From Clostridia bacterium (GTDB taxonomy: Bacteria > Bacillota > Clostridia > Christensenellales > Aristaeellaceae): DNA of 64,000 bases. Shown one piece after another: positions 41,491 through 50,242 of the stretch (position 1 is the first letter of the stretch; every line of letters begins with the position of its first letter). Made by a program: the position numbers and the translations under genes. The notes beneath the pieces are model-generated. The model made no database searches and was not told the origin of the DNA. It saw only the letters and a list, made by a program, of their open reading frames with translations. The stretch is from contig JAFRQX010000025.1 in the NCBI GenBank assembly GCA_017428385.1, positions 1-64,000 on the forward strand, read 5' to 3'.

Positions 41491-41519
41491 ATTCTATCAT
41501 TCTCCTATTTTTTTCTCAA
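41491..41519 (-). promoter_or_regulatory. promoter of purC
   Basis: Minus-strand -35 TTGAGA (41514-41519), 17-bp A-rich spacer, -10 TAGAAT (41491-41496). The leader to purC is only about 30 nt, too short for a riboswitch. Confidence 0.7.
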
Positions 41520-41601
41520 GACAGCTAATCTGTATGTTTTCCTCCCAGATTGTACAAAAATCGTACTTTCCACTTATTCATGTCTGAAAATGTTCGCCTT
41601 T

Positions 41602-41630
41602 TTGCCATTTCTTCCGAATAATGGTAAAAT
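41602..41630 (+). promoter_or_regulatory. promoter of the BMP-fusion operon
   Basis: Plus-strand -35 TTGCCA (41602-41607), 17-bp spacer, -10 TAAAAT (41625-41630). A ~100-nt leader with a small CAGGAG-ACT-CTCCTG hairpin follows. Confidence 0.65.
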
Positions 41631-41733
41631 GTCTTTGTCCTTCGGACTCTGAATTCATTCTGGATTATTGGGTCAGGAGACTCTCCTGTTCCGGATCTGA
41701 ATTCAGAAATCTGCATAGAATCGAAGTGATAGA

Positions 41734-43653
41734 ATGGATCATTACAGCAAAGCCCGCCGGGAAGGTCTGCGCGTTTACCAGAACGCCATCCAGTCCAATA
41801 CCGATCCTTACCTGCCGGTTCTGGAGGAGCGTGTTCCTGCCCTTTCCTCCCTCAGCCGCCTGTCCCTCGGTATTATGACCATTTCCCTTGACCGGGTCAT
41901 CGGCTCCGTTTCCCGGGGCCGCAGCTACGCCTTTGCGAACGGATTCATGCCTATCCTGGAAGGCGGCAGCGAGTTCGCCAGCAAATGGGAACATCTATGT
42001 GAAAGTGTGGAAGCCAAGGGTGTCAACCAGCCCATCACCGTGCTGGAGTATATGGGGTACTACTATGTCATTGAAGGCAATAAGCGGGCCTCTGTCATGA
42101 AGTATCTCGATGCCCGGGATATCGAGGCGGACGTCACCCGCGTGTATCCGCCCATGAGTGATGATCCGGAAATTGTTTCCTATTATGAATACTGTGATTT
42201 CTGCAAGGAAACCGGTCTTTACGCCATCTTTTTCTCCCGTCCCGGTTCCTATCAGAAACTTCTTTCCCTGCCGGGTGTCCGCGCCGGGGAAAAATGGACC
42301 GACGACGAAATTCTTTCCCTGCGCAAGCTTTATCATTATTTTGCTGAAAACTACCTTACCCAGACCCGCGGCAAGGAGGTTCAGCCCTGCGGCGACGCTT
42401 TCCTGCTTTATCTGACCACCTTCGGCTATGAAGATGTCAGGGATGACGATCTGGCAAAAACAGGGGAACGCGTCCGCCTTATGGCCCGGGAGTTCGAATC
42501 ACGGGACGGCCGTGTGAACCTGGTCATGGAGCAGGTCCAGCCTCCGGTTCCGCTGATCTCAGCGTTGTTCCATCCTTCAAAAATCAAAGCAGCCTTCCTC
42601 TTCAACCGGTCCATTCAGGATTCCGCCTGGAACTACTGGCACAACCTGGGCCGGCTGGAAGCCGAGGAAAAGCTGGGTGACAGGCTTGAAACCACCACGC
42701 GCATCGTTCCCTCCCGTACCGAGTTTGCCGAAGAGGTGGATAAGCTGATAGCCGATGGCTATACCGCCATTTTTGCCACCTCGCCGGTTATGCTCAACAG
42801 CGCTGTGGAACCTGCGCTGAAGCATCCGGAAGTCCGTTTCCTCTGCTGTTCACTGCTGTCCAACTATACAAACATCCGTACCTACTATATCCGTTTCTAT
42901 GAGGCAAAGTTCCTGCTGGGAATGGCCGCAGGTATTCTTTCTGAGAATGGAAAAATCGGTTATATCGCCGACTTCCCGATCTACGGTGTCCCGGCCGCTG
43001 CCAACGCATTTGCCCTGGGTGCCCGCATGGTAAACCCGCAGGCAAAGATCTACCTCAACTGGTTCTCTGCCTCCTGGTTTGATCAGGAAATGCCCTTTGA
43101 AGATCCGGAAATCCGCGTGATCTGCAACCGGGATATCACGGCACCGAACCGCGACGCCCGGGATTACGGCCTGTATGTCCGCGACGGCAGCGACATCCTC
43201 CATATGGCTACGCTGGTTCCCCATTGGGGACTCTTCTACCGGATGATGACGGAGCGCATCCTGAACGGCACCTTCAACCAGGCGGAAAGCAAGGAAAACG
43301 TCACCAACTATTGGTGGGGTCTCGGTTCCAATATCCTGGACGTTGCTTTCTCCTCCCGCTTCGATCCCTATGCTGCCCGGGTTATCCATCATTTCCGGGA
43401 GCAAATCCGTGAAGGTTCCTTCACACCGTTTGAAGGAGAATTGCGTGACCAGAGCGGTACACTCCGCTGTGACGCAGACCGGCGTCTCACCCCTGCCGAA
43501 ATTCTTTGTATGGATTACCTGGCCGATAATATTATCGGCACGCTGCCTGATACAGAAGAGCTCATTGAATCCGCCCGTCCTCTGGTACGCCTTCAGGGAT
43601 TCAACGGAGAACTGAAGCCCGAGCTTTCAGCTTTCAGCTGGAACAGAAAGTGA
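41734..43653 (+). CDS. ParB-like domain fused to a BMP-type ligand-binding domain
   Basis: This 639-aa protein has no signal peptide or membrane segment, so it should be cytoplasmic. Residues about 60-150 look like a ParB/sulfiredoxin-like domain: GVNQPITVLEYMGYYYVIEG followed by NKRASVMKYL. From about 285 the sequence becomes a periplasmic-binding fold of the basic membrane protein family (PF02608): FLFNRSIQDSAWNY, ATSPVMLNSAVEPAL, AKFLLGMAAGILS, GYIADFPIYGVPAAANAF. BMP proteins normally bind nucleosides outside the cell, so a cytoplasmic fusion suggests an intracellular ligand sensor; this is inference. The ribosome site is weak (GAAGTGATAGA). A phosphoesterase gene follows 9 bp later. Confidence 0.8.
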   Translation: MDHYSKARREGLRVYQNAIQSNTDPYLPVLEERVPALSSLSRLSLGIMTISLDRVIGSVSRGRSYAFANGFMPILEGGSEFASKWEHLCESVEAKGVNQPITVLEYMGYYYVIEGNKRASVMKYLDARDIEADVTRVYPPMSDDPEIVSYYEYCDFCKETGLYAIFFSRPGSYQKLLSLPGVRAGEKWTDDEILSLRKLYHYFAENYLTQTRGKEVQPCGDAFLLYLTTFGYEDVRDDDLAKTGERVRLMAREFESRDGRVNLVMEQVQPPVPLISALFHPSKIKAAFLFNRSIQDSAWNYWHNLGRLEAEEKLGDRLETTTRIVPSRTEFAEEVDKLIADGYTAIFATSPVMLNSAVEPALKHPEVRFLCCSLLSNYTNIRTYYIRFYEAKFLLGMAAGILSENGKIGYIADFPIYGVPAAANAFALGARMVNPQAKIYLNWFSASWFDQEMPFEDPEIRVICNRDITAPNRDARDYGLYVRDGSDILHMATLVPHWGLFYRMMTERILNGTFNQAESKENVTNYWWGLGSNILDVAFSSRFDPYAARVIHHFREQIREGSFTPFEGELRDQSGTLRCDADRRLTPAEILCMDYLADNIIGTLPDTEELIESARPLVRLQGFNGELKPELSAFSWNRK

Positions 43654-43662
43654 GCGAATGAT

Positions 43663-44328
43663 ATGCGGATTCTGGCCATAGCGGACGAACCCTCTCCCCG
43701 GCTCTGGGGTGATCTTTGCCGGGAAGCACTGCGCGATGTGGATATCATCCTCTCCGCAGGAGATCTTCCCGCCAAGTATCTGTCTTTCCTGACCTGTTTT
43801 ACCAACGCGCCCATCGTTTATGTGCCCGGTAATCATGATGACCGCTACGAAAAAGAGCCGCCAGAAGGCTGCCTCTGTGCGGACGGAACAGTTGTCCAGA
43901 TCAAAGGTGTCCGGATTTTCGGTCTTGGCGGATCCATCCGCTACCGTCCGGACGCAAAGAACATGTATACCGAAAAAGAAATGGCTTCCCGTATCGCTTC
44001 ATACCGGAGGATGCTGAAATCCACAGGTGGCTTTGATATCCTGCTGACCCATTCCCCCATCAGGGGCTTTGGAGACCAGGAGGATCTTGCACACCGCGGC
44101 TTCGAATGCTTTGGCCCCCTGCTGGACACCTGGCATCCCGCTGTGATGGTTCACGGTCATGTACATCAGGCCTATACCGGTTCCCATTTCATCCGTGAGC
44201 GTGACTGGAACGGCATTCCTGTCATCAACGCCAGCATGGCCTATGAATTCGATCTTCCCGAAACTCCGGACAGGAAGGAACCCAACTGGAAGGGCCTCCG
44301 CCTGATGAAAAAAGCCAGCACATTCTGA
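43663..44328 (+). CDS. metallophosphoesterase family protein with altered first motif
   Basis: This 221-aa calcineurin-like phosphoesterase has SAGDLPAKYL, YVPGNHDDRY, LLTHSPIRGFGD and VHGHVHQAY, i.e. motifs II to V. The usual N-terminal DxH metal motif reads IADEPS (Asp8-Glu9-Pro10), so the normal His is missing. One metal site may be changed or lost. No signal peptide. It is co-transcribed with the BMP-fusion gene upstream, 9 bp apart, and ends at a strong bidirectional terminator. Confidence 0.82.
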   Translation: MRILAIADEPSPRLWGDLCREALRDVDIILSAGDLPAKYLSFLTCFTNAPIVYVPGNHDDRYEKEPPEGCLCADGTVVQIKGVRIFGLGGSIRYRPDAKNMYTEKEMASRIASYRRMLKSTGGFDILLTHSPIRGFGDQEDLAHRGFECFGPLLDTWHPAVMVHGHVHQAYTGSHFIRERDWNGIPVINASMAYEFDLPETPDRKEPNWKGLRLMKKASTF

Positions 44329-44335
44329 CAGTCAT

Positions 44336-44376
44336 AAAACAGGGGCTTCCGTCCTGACGGAAGCCCCTGTTTATTA
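44336..44376. terminator. bidirectional terminator
   Basis: 14-bp perfect stem ACAGGGGCTTCCGT / ACGGAAGCCCCTGT with a 4-nt loop, flanked by AT-rich sequence. It serves both converging genes (phosphoesterase on plus, PHP protein on minus) and lies against the stop codon of the latter. Confidence 0.92.
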
Positions 44377-45156
44377 TTCAGTCCATTCTTTGGTCGTCGG
44401 AACATCCTGTTCCTCGTCGTCCAGCATATAAGCCTTATGCCGTTCATCGATCACCGGATTCTCCGGCATAATCAGCCTGCCTTCCGGAAGCAGCAGTTCC
44501 ATCTGTTTTCCGGCCAGGATCGTCCTTGCATAGTCCCGGACATCCGTCAGCCGGTGATCCATTACCACACCGTACAGCGGCCAGTTGGCGCCGCAGTGAT
44601 TATCAGAGCCTGCCGACATGATCAGTCCGTATTCCTGTGCGTAAAGCCAGGCCCGCGCATCATCCAGGGGATCATTTCCTGCGTTGGCCACTTCAATGCC
44701 GTCGCAGTATTTCAGTCCCAGCCGGATCCGGTCCATATAATTCCGCATCCGGAAGGGATGCGCCTGAATTACACAGCCGCCGGCCTTGTGAACCTCTTCC
44801 AGCTGCTGGTGCCGGTTCCAGTGTTCCATCTCCGGGTGGGCTTTCATATAGTCCTTGGTCAGTCCGTAAATCAGGTACTCATCAAAGTGAATGTTCTGCT
44901 CCAGTCCGAAGAAAACATCCAGGCCGATTTTGTCCCCCTCTTCCTTCGCGTCCTCGTATCCCTTCCAGAACAGATCCACCCGTTCTTCCCAGGGAAGGTT
45001 CCGGTCAACGGCAGTGTTCCCGCCGAAGAAATGATCCGTAATGATAATACCCGTAAAGCCGGCCTCCTTATATGCCCTGGCCTGTTCTTTACCGGTCGCC
45101 CTGCCGCAGGCACTTCCCTGGCAGGTATGCATATGGGTCTCATATAAAAATGGCAT
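44374..45156 (-). CDS. PHP-domain phosphoesterase
   Basis: The 260-aa polymerase-and-histidinol-phosphatase (PHP) fold protein has metal ligands in YETHMHTCQGSACGR, IIITDHFFGG, GLEQNIHFDEYL, VIQAHPFR and SAGSDNHCG. It is distinct from the PHP protein of the histidine operon. The C-terminal ~30 residues are acidic and outside the usual fold. GGAG precedes the ATG. It is alone on its transcript, with its own promoter; the substrate is unknown. Confidence 0.88.
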   Translation of the reverse strand: MPFLYETHMHTCQGSACGRATGKEQARAYKEAGFTGIIITDHFFGGNTAVDRNLPWEERVDLFWKGYEDAKEEGDKIGLDVFFGLEQNIHFDEYLIYGLTKDYMKAHPEMEHWNRHQQLEEVHKAGGCVIQAHPFRMRNYMDRIRLGLKYCDGIEVANAGNDPLDDARAWLYAQEYGLIMSAGSDNHCGANWPLYGVVMDHRLTDVRDYARTILAGKQMELLLPEGRLIMPENPVIDERHKAYMLDDEEQDVPTTKEWTE

Positions 45157-45188
45157 GGTTGTTCTCCTTCCGGATTTGCATCCATGCC

Positions 45189-45217
45189 ATTATATTCACT
45201 TATACCGTTTTTGTCAC
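45189..45217 (-). promoter_or_regulatory. promoter of the PHP phosphoesterase gene
   Basis: Minus-strand -35 GTGACA (45212-45217), 17-bp spacer, perfect -10 TATAAT (45189-45194), 33 nt before the start codon. Confidence 0.7.
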
Positions 45218-45256
45218 CGCTTTTTGTTATCTTTCAGTGACTTTTTGTCTGTATAA

Positions 45257-47092
45257 TCAGTTGCAATTCGCTCTTTCCAGCAGCGTAAGCAGGTAAACAA
45301 ATTCTTCTTTATAAACGTCTCCGCTCACGCCCTGGCATCCTCTTGCCAGCTCCAGTGCCTGCGCCCATGTGGCCTGTCCTTTCCATTCGCTGTCCCTGAG
45401 CAGCATCCCGGCTTCAGTCACCGCGGCTGCGAACCGCATGTTTTCACTCATTTCAGTCCTGACCGCTGTATCGTTCACAGGATACTCGTACAGCTTGCTC
45501 ACAGTGCCTTCCGGTTCTTTTGCCCGGATGCTGACAGTCAGCCAGTCACCGCCGTCTGCAGCAGCCTGTGTTTCCTGATAACGGCTGCCAACTTCACCAA
45601 AGTCGAAATCGGAGTCTGCCGGGACAATCTCATACAGCGCCGTCATCCGGTGGCCGCTGCCGATCTCGCCGCCGTCCTTTTCATCGTTGGCAAAATCTTC
45701 CGCAGCCATCACACGGTCTTCATAGCCGATCAGGCGATATCCCTTCACCATGGCCGGGTTGAAATCCACCTGGATCTTCACGTCCTTGGCTACGGTTATA
45801 AACGTGCCGCCGCCTTCCTCCACAAGCGCTTTTCGTGCTTCGTAGATGGTATCGATATACCGGCAGTTGCCGTCGCCGTAGTCGGCCAGGGCTTCCATCT
45901 TGTTATCCTTGTAGTTGCCCATACCGAATCCAAGACAGGTCAGGCTGATACCGTTTTTCTTCTTTTCCGTCACCAGCTGAGCCAGGTCTCCTTCGCTGGT
46001 CACTCCCACATTCAGGTCGCCGTCCGTAGCCAGCAGGATACGGTTTACGCCGCCTTCAACATAGTACTTTTCCGCGATCTCGTACGCCCGCAGGATACCC
46101 GCGCTGCCGTTGGTTCCGCCGTGGGCTTCCAGCTCGCTGATTGCTTCCATGATCCGGGTCTTATCCGCCGCGGGCGTGCCTTCCAGCACCACCCGGTCCC
46201 GGTTTGCGTAGGTTACAATGGAGATGGTATCTTCCGGATCCAGTTCGTCAAGCAGCAGCAGGAACGCCCGCTTTACAAGATCCAACCGGTCGCTGCCGTT
46301 CATACTTCCGGAAGTATCGATCAGGAAAACCAGGTTGTGGCCGGGACGTTCGTCCTTCCGGACTTCAGCGGCCTGAAGCCCGATCAGCAGCAGTTTCGTG
46401 CTCTCATTCCAGGGGCAGGGTGCGATCTCCGTTGTCACGCCGAAGGGCTCGCCATCCCTGGGCTGTGTATAGTCATAATGGAAGTAATTCAGCATTTCCT
46501 CAATCCGGATACTGTTTGCCGGAATCCGTTCCCCGCTCAGAACCTTCCGGCGGAACAGGGCGTATGAGGAGGTGTCCACGTCCGCCGCGAAAGTAGACAG
46601 CGGAGAAGTCAGCACGCTGAGGAAGCGGTTACTCTCAAAGGTGGTGTATTCCTCCGTGTTCCAGTCGATCCGGCCTTTTGAAGCCGCGGTCATCGGCATG
46701 CTTGTGGACATGTTCACGAAGGATTCCGAGTAGGATGCGCCCGCGTCATATGTCGCCGCTTCATACATGATTTCGTCGTATGACCAGTTCCTTGCTTCTG
46801 ATTTTTTAGTCGTCGTGGTTTCCAGCATCTCCATCGTAACGCTGTCCGCCATGCCGGTTACCAGCAGCCCCTGGACCTGCTGGAATTCACGCAGGGCCCG
46901 TTCCGTATCTTCATCAAAAACGCCATTGGGTTCCTTGTCCAGGTATTCCAGTTCCTTCAGCCTCGTCTGAATCCAGGTGACCTTCTCCCCCGTGTCCCCC
47001 TTGAACCAGATTTTGTTTTCCTCGCCCATGGCACCTGCTGCAATGGCTAGCACCATCAGCACCGCCAGGATGATCGCTGTAATCCGCTTCAT
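45257..47092 (-). CDS. secreted von Willebrand factor A protein (YfbK-like) with peptidoglycan-binding domain
   Basis: The 611-aa exported protein starts with a signal peptide (MKRITAIILAVLMVLAIAAG). Next comes a peptidoglycan-binding domain of the PF01471 type (about 30-95, with LKELEYLDKEPNGVFDEDTE). An YfbK-type N-terminal VWA-associated region follows (FLSVLTSPLSTFAADVDTSS), then a VWA domain with a complete MIDAS (FLIDTSGSMNGS, GGTNGSAGI, LLATDGDLNVG). The C-terminal region is DUF3520-like. It probably binds wall and protein partners outside the cell. The start is set at ATG 47092; two upstream in-frame ATGs would disrupt the signal peptide. Confidence 0.88.
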   Translation of the reverse strand: MKRITAIILAVLMVLAIAAGAMGEENKIWFKGDTGEKVTWIQTRLKELEYLDKEPNGVFDEDTERALREFQQVQGLLVTGMADSVTMEMLETTTTKKSEARNWSYDEIMYEAATYDAGASYSESFVNMSTSMPMTAASKGRIDWNTEEYTTFESNRFLSVLTSPLSTFAADVDTSSYALFRRKVLSGERIPANSIRIEEMLNYFHYDYTQPRDGEPFGVTTEIAPCPWNESTKLLLIGLQAAEVRKDERPGHNLVFLIDTSGSMNGSDRLDLVKRAFLLLLDELDPEDTISIVTYANRDRVVLEGTPAADKTRIMEAISELEAHGGTNGSAGILRAYEIAEKYYVEGGVNRILLATDGDLNVGVTSEGDLAQLVTEKKKNGISLTCLGFGMGNYKDNKMEALADYGDGNCRYIDTIYEARKALVEEGGGTFITVAKDVKIQVDFNPAMVKGYRLIGYEDRVMAAEDFANDEKDGGEIGSGHRMTALYEIVPADSDFDFGEVGSRYQETQAAADGGDWLTVSIRAKEPEGTVSKLYEYPVNDTAVRTEMSENMRFAAAVTEAGMLLRDSEWKGQATWAQALELARGCQGVSGDVYKEEFVYLLTLLERANCN

Positions 47093-47158
47093 AATATATT
47101 CAATCTCCTTTCTCATCACCGGTTTTTCCGGTCTCACTCTGTAGGACGCAGCCAACTA

Positions 47159-47193
47159 AAAAAAGTTCCCGAAATTTTCGGAAACTTTTTCAG
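47159..47193 (-). terminator. terminator of the histidine operon
   Basis: On the minus strand AAAGTTTCCGAAA pairs with TTTCGGGAACTTT (one mismatch) and is followed by a run of Ts, 13 nt after the histidinol-phosphatase stop. The flanking A and T runs allow function in both directions. Confidence 0.8.
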
Positions 47194-47205
47194 ACAGTCT
47201 GATAT

Positions 47206-47967
47206 TCAGTTTTCTGTACCTGTTTCGAATTCATCCGTTTCGCTGATGAATTCGTCAAACCTGTATGCTATGTTTTCTTTACTGTGGCTGTCGCTGGACA
47301 GGATCAGCTTTCCGCCGTGCGCCCGGATATAATCCCGGATCTCCCTGGCAGGATAAGGTGAGGTACGGTATCCCCGTGAAATCGCCCCCGTATTGATCTC
47401 AAAAGGCTTTCCGGTTTTCAGCAGGGCATCCGCCGCTTTCTGCCATGCCTTCACATAGCGGGGGTGGTGCACGTCAAAGGAAGGTTCCTGTTCTATGAAC
47501 TTGCTGATCAGGTCAAAGTGACCGATGATATCGCACTTTGTCACTTCCACGACCTTTGCTTCCGTTTCAAAAAACGCTTCCGCAAAAGCGTACCAGTCGC
47601 CCCCGAAATACTTTTCCACGCCTTCCCGCTGTTTGTCCGCGGTCCAGTCGATGGACACGTGGTGCCCGTCCGGCATCGTCAGCAGATGAACCGATCCGAT
47701 CACATAATCATATTCCGCAAAGTCATCTGAGATGAAATCCCGCTCCAGGCCGCACAGCACCCGGATCTGACCGGCATACTTCTCCTTCAGCCGGGCGATC
47801 TCCGCCCGGTATTCGGCGCTGGCTTCCAGCGTCATGCCGCAGGGATCCAGATGACTGTGATCAGAGATTCCAACCGTATCGAGTCCCAGCCGGATCGCTT
47901 CCTGAACCATCTCCTCCGGAGTGTTCTTTCCGTCAGAGAAGACAGTATGCATGTGCAGATCTCTCAT
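47206..47967 (-). CDS. hisJ: histidinol-phosphatase, PHP family
   Basis: A 253-aa PHP-fold phosphatase with metal motifs DLHMHTVFSDGK, GISDHSHLD, GLERDF, YVIGSVHLL, DIIGHFDL, EINTGAISRG and LSSDSHSKENIAYRFDE. Its place as the last gene of the histidine operon, and the absence of the HisB-N phosphatase domain, indicate that it removes phosphate from histidinol phosphate. Its ATG overlaps the hisIE stop (TGATG). The symbol follows B. subtilis usage (also hisK). Confidence 0.92.
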   Translation of the reverse strand: MRDLHMHTVFSDGKNTPEEMVQEAIRLGLDTVGISDHSHLDPCGMTLEASAEYRAEIARLKEKYAGQIRVLCGLERDFISDDFAEYDYVIGSVHLLTMPDGHHVSIDWTADKQREGVEKYFGGDWYAFAEAFFETEAKVVEVTKCDIIGHFDLISKFIEQEPSFDVHHPRYVKAWQKAADALLKTGKPFEINTGAISRGYRTSPYPAREIRDYIRAHGGKLILSSDSHSKENIAYRFDEFISETDEFETGTEN

Positions 47968-48614
47968 CAGACCATTTTCTCCTGCTTCACCTTATGGTCA
48001 ATCACATGGCGGGATGCCAGTTCCTTGTGGATATCATCCAGGGAAATACCCGCTTCAATCATCAGCACCATCACATGATAGGTCAGGTCCGCGATTTCAT
48101 AAATTGTGTTCTTCTTATCCTTGTCCTTGGCGGCGATGATCACCTCCGTGGTCTCCTCGCCCACCTTCTTCAGGATCTTGTCCAGGCCCTTCTCAAACAA
48201 ATAAGTGGTATAGGAACCTTCTTTCTTCTCCGTCTTCCGGCCGGCGATCAGTTCCATGAGTCCCTCGTAGGTAAACTCATGCCGTTCGTCGTTCTCCCAG
48301 ATCACGTCATTGAAACAGGTTTCGTTGCCCGTATGGCAGGCCGGACCGTCCTTCTCCACCTTCACCAGCAGCGTATCCCGGTCGCAGTCCGCCGTAATGG
48401 ACACGATATGCTGATAGTTTCCGCTGGTTTCTCCCTTCAGCCACAGTTCCTGGCGGCTCCGGCTCCAGAAGCAGGTCAGGCCTTTCTCCATGGAAATCTT
48501 CAGGCTTTCCCTGTTCATATAGGCCATCATCAGCACTTTCCCGTTCTCCGCGTCCACCACAACGGCCGGAATCAGGCCCTTCTCGTCAAATTTCAGTTCG
48601 TCGATATTCAGCAT
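47967..48614 (-). CDS. hisIE: bifunctional phosphoribosyl-AMP cyclohydrolase / phosphoribosyl-ATP pyrophosphatase
   Basis: This 215-aa fusion carries out steps 2 and 3 of histidine synthesis. The HisI half shows [27 protein letters not shown] and the zinc ligands in DCDRDTLLV and GPACHTG. The HisE half has [16 protein letters not shown] and the acidic [13 protein letters not shown] helix. GGAGG is 7 nt before the ATG. It is separated from hisF by a 158-bp gap that holds a MITE-like inverted repeat. Confidence 0.97.
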   Translation of the reverse strand: MLNIDELKFDEKGLIPAVVVDAENGKVLMMAYMNRESLKISMEKGLTCFWSRSRQELWLKGETSGNYQHIVSITADCDRDTLLVKVEKDGPACHTGNETCFNDVIWENDERHEFTYEGLMELIAGRKTEKKEGSYTTYLFEKGLDKILKKVGEETTEVIIAAKDKDKKNTIYEIADLTYHVMVLMIEAGISLDDIHKELASRHVIDHKVKQEKMV

Positions 48615-48633
48615 GATTAATCCTCCAATTCAT

Positions 48634-48769
48634 AATTCACAATTCATAATTCATAATGCCAGTTACTGATTCTCTATGAAAGATGATTGCAGTTCCTTGT
48701 TTTGTATAACCATATGATTTGGTTTTTCACAATCCATAATTGTGAATTATGAATTATGAATTGTGAATT
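48634..48769. mobile_element. MITE-like element with 24-bp terminal inverted repeats
   Basis: Perfect 24-bp inverted repeats (48634-48657 and 48746-48769) flank 88 bp without coding potential, so the element is about 136 bp. The repeats are themselves made of near-copies of AATTCATAATTCA and CACAATTCAT. It lies between hisF and hisIE inside the operon. No flanking target duplication is certain. Could be a miniature element or a non-mobile foldback repeat. Confidence 0.65.
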
Positions 48770-48772
48770 CCC

Positions 48773-49531
48773 TTATATCCTTACCGGAATCCCATTCCTC
48801 TGCATTTCACGCTTCAGGTCATTGATCGCCACTTCACCGAAGTGGAAGATCGAAGCCGCCAGCCCCGCATCCACTCCGGGCAGCGCCTTGAACAGCGTGA
48901 TGAAATCCTCAATACACCCTGCGCCGCCGGACGCAATCACCGGCACCTTCACCACGTCGCAGACCTTCTCCAGCAGTTCCAGGTCGAACCCCTGCTTCAC
49001 GCCATCCGTGTCCATGGAGTTGACCACAACCTCCCCGGCACCTTCTCCGACACACCGGCGCACCCATTCAATCGCTTCCATGCCGGTATTCTCCCGGCCG
49101 CCTTTGGCAAAAATCCTGAAAACGCCGTCCACCCGCTTCACGTCCACGCTCAGCACCACGCACTGGTCGCCGTAAAGCTTTGCCGCCTTGCCTACCAGCG
49201 AAGGGTCTCGAATTGCGCCGGAATTAACCGACACCTTGTCCGCACCGCACTTCAGCACCCGGTCAAAGTCATCCGTGGTATTGATGCCGCCGCCCACTGT
49301 CAGGGGGATAAACACCGTACGTGCTGTTTCCGTCAGGATATCCGTAAACAGTGCCCGGCCTTCAGCGGAAGCCGTTATGTCATAAAACACAAGTTCATCC
49401 GCGCCGTTTTCACTGTAATACTTCGCCAGTTCCACCGGGGATGCCACATCCCCGAGCTTCTGGAAGTTGACACCCTTGACCACCCGTCCGTCCTTCACGT
49501 CCAGGCAGGGAATGATTCGCTTTGTAATCAC
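48773..49531 (-). CDS. hisF: imidazole glycerol phosphate synthase subunit HisF
   Basis: The 252-aa (beta/alpha)8 cyclase subunit forms imidazole glycerol phosphate and AICAR from PRFAR and ammonia supplied by HisH. Motifs: RIIPCLDVKDGRVVKGVNF, LVFYDITAS, PLTVGGGI, DKVSVNSGAI, VLSVDVKRVDG, VVNSMDTDGVKQGFD and VPVIASGGAG. It overlaps hisA by 4 bp. Catalytic Asp residues (CLDVKDG and MDTDGV) are present. Confidence 0.98.
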   Translation of the reverse strand: MITKRIIPCLDVKDGRVVKGVNFQKLGDVASPVELAKYYSENGADELVFYDITASAEGRALFTDILTETARTVFIPLTVGGGINTTDDFDRVLKCGADKVSVNSGAIRDPSLVGKAAKLYGDQCVVLSVDVKRVDGVFRIFAKGGRENTGMEAIEWVRRCVGEGAGEVVVNSMDTDGVKQGFDLELLEKVCDVVKVPVIASGGAGCIEDFITLFKALPGVDAGLAASIFHFGEVAINDLKREMQRNGIPVRI

Positions 49532-50241
49532 CGTGCCACCTCTATTGCTTTCTTCAGATCAATATCCCCGGTATAGTATGCCTTACCAATGATGGCGCCG
49601 TACAGGTTCATCTTCCGCAGGCTCTCTACATCCTCCAGGGTGGATACCCCGCCGGAAGCCGTAATCTGCAGTCCCAGGCTTTCTGACAGCTGCCGGTACA
49701 TTTCCCGGTTCGTACCCCGCATAGCGCCGTCCCGGGAAATATCCGTGCAGATCAGGGTCTTAACCCCGATGCTTTCCATCTGCCGGCAGAACGTCATAAA
49801 CTCCAGGGCGGATTTTTCCATCCATCCCTTGATAGCCACAAAGCCGTCCCGGACGTCCACGCCCACAGCAATCTTCTCTCCGTAAGTATCCACGGCTTCC
49901 CGCAGGAAAGCGGGATCCTCCACCGCTGCGGTTCCCAGGATCACCCGGTCCAGCCCGGCGGACAGATAGGTTTTCACGATTTCCATGCTGCGGATGCCGC
50001 CGCCGATCTCACAGAACAGCCCGGCCGCCTCTTTAATCTTCAGCACCGTCTCCAGGTTCGGCGTCGTTCCGCTTTTCGCGCCCTCCAGGTCTACCAGATG
50101 CGCATGGGTTGCACCCTTTGCGGCAAAATCCCGGCCGATTTCTTCCGGATGCTCACTGTAAACAGTCATCTGGGCATAATCACCCTTGTACAGGCGCACT
50201 GCCTTGCCTTCATATAAATCAATAGCAGGAAACAGGATCAT
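49528..50241 (-). CDS. hisA: phosphoribosyl-formimino-AICAR-phosphate isomerase
   Basis: This 237-aa TIM-barrel isomerase converts ProFAR to PRFAR. FPAIDLYEGKAVRLYKGDY contains the catalytic Asp, GGGIRSMEIV the phosphate site, and ICTDISRDGAMRGTN the second catalytic Asp. The C-terminal ASGGVSTLEDVESL and AIIGKAYYTGDI are typical. It starts about 1 bp after hisH and overlaps hisF. Confidence 0.97.
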   Translation of the reverse strand: MILFPAIDLYEGKAVRLYKGDYAQMTVYSEHPEEIGRDFAAKGATHAHLVDLEGAKSGTTPNLETVLKIKEAAGLFCEIGGGIRSMEIVKTYLSAGLDRVILGTAAVEDPAFLREAVDTYGEKIAVGVDVRDGFVAIKGWMEKSALEFMTFCRQMESIGVKTLICTDISRDGAMRGTNREMYRQLSESLGLQITASGGVSTLEDVESLRKMNLYGAIIGKAYYTGDIDLKKAIEVAR

Positions 50242-50242
50242 G

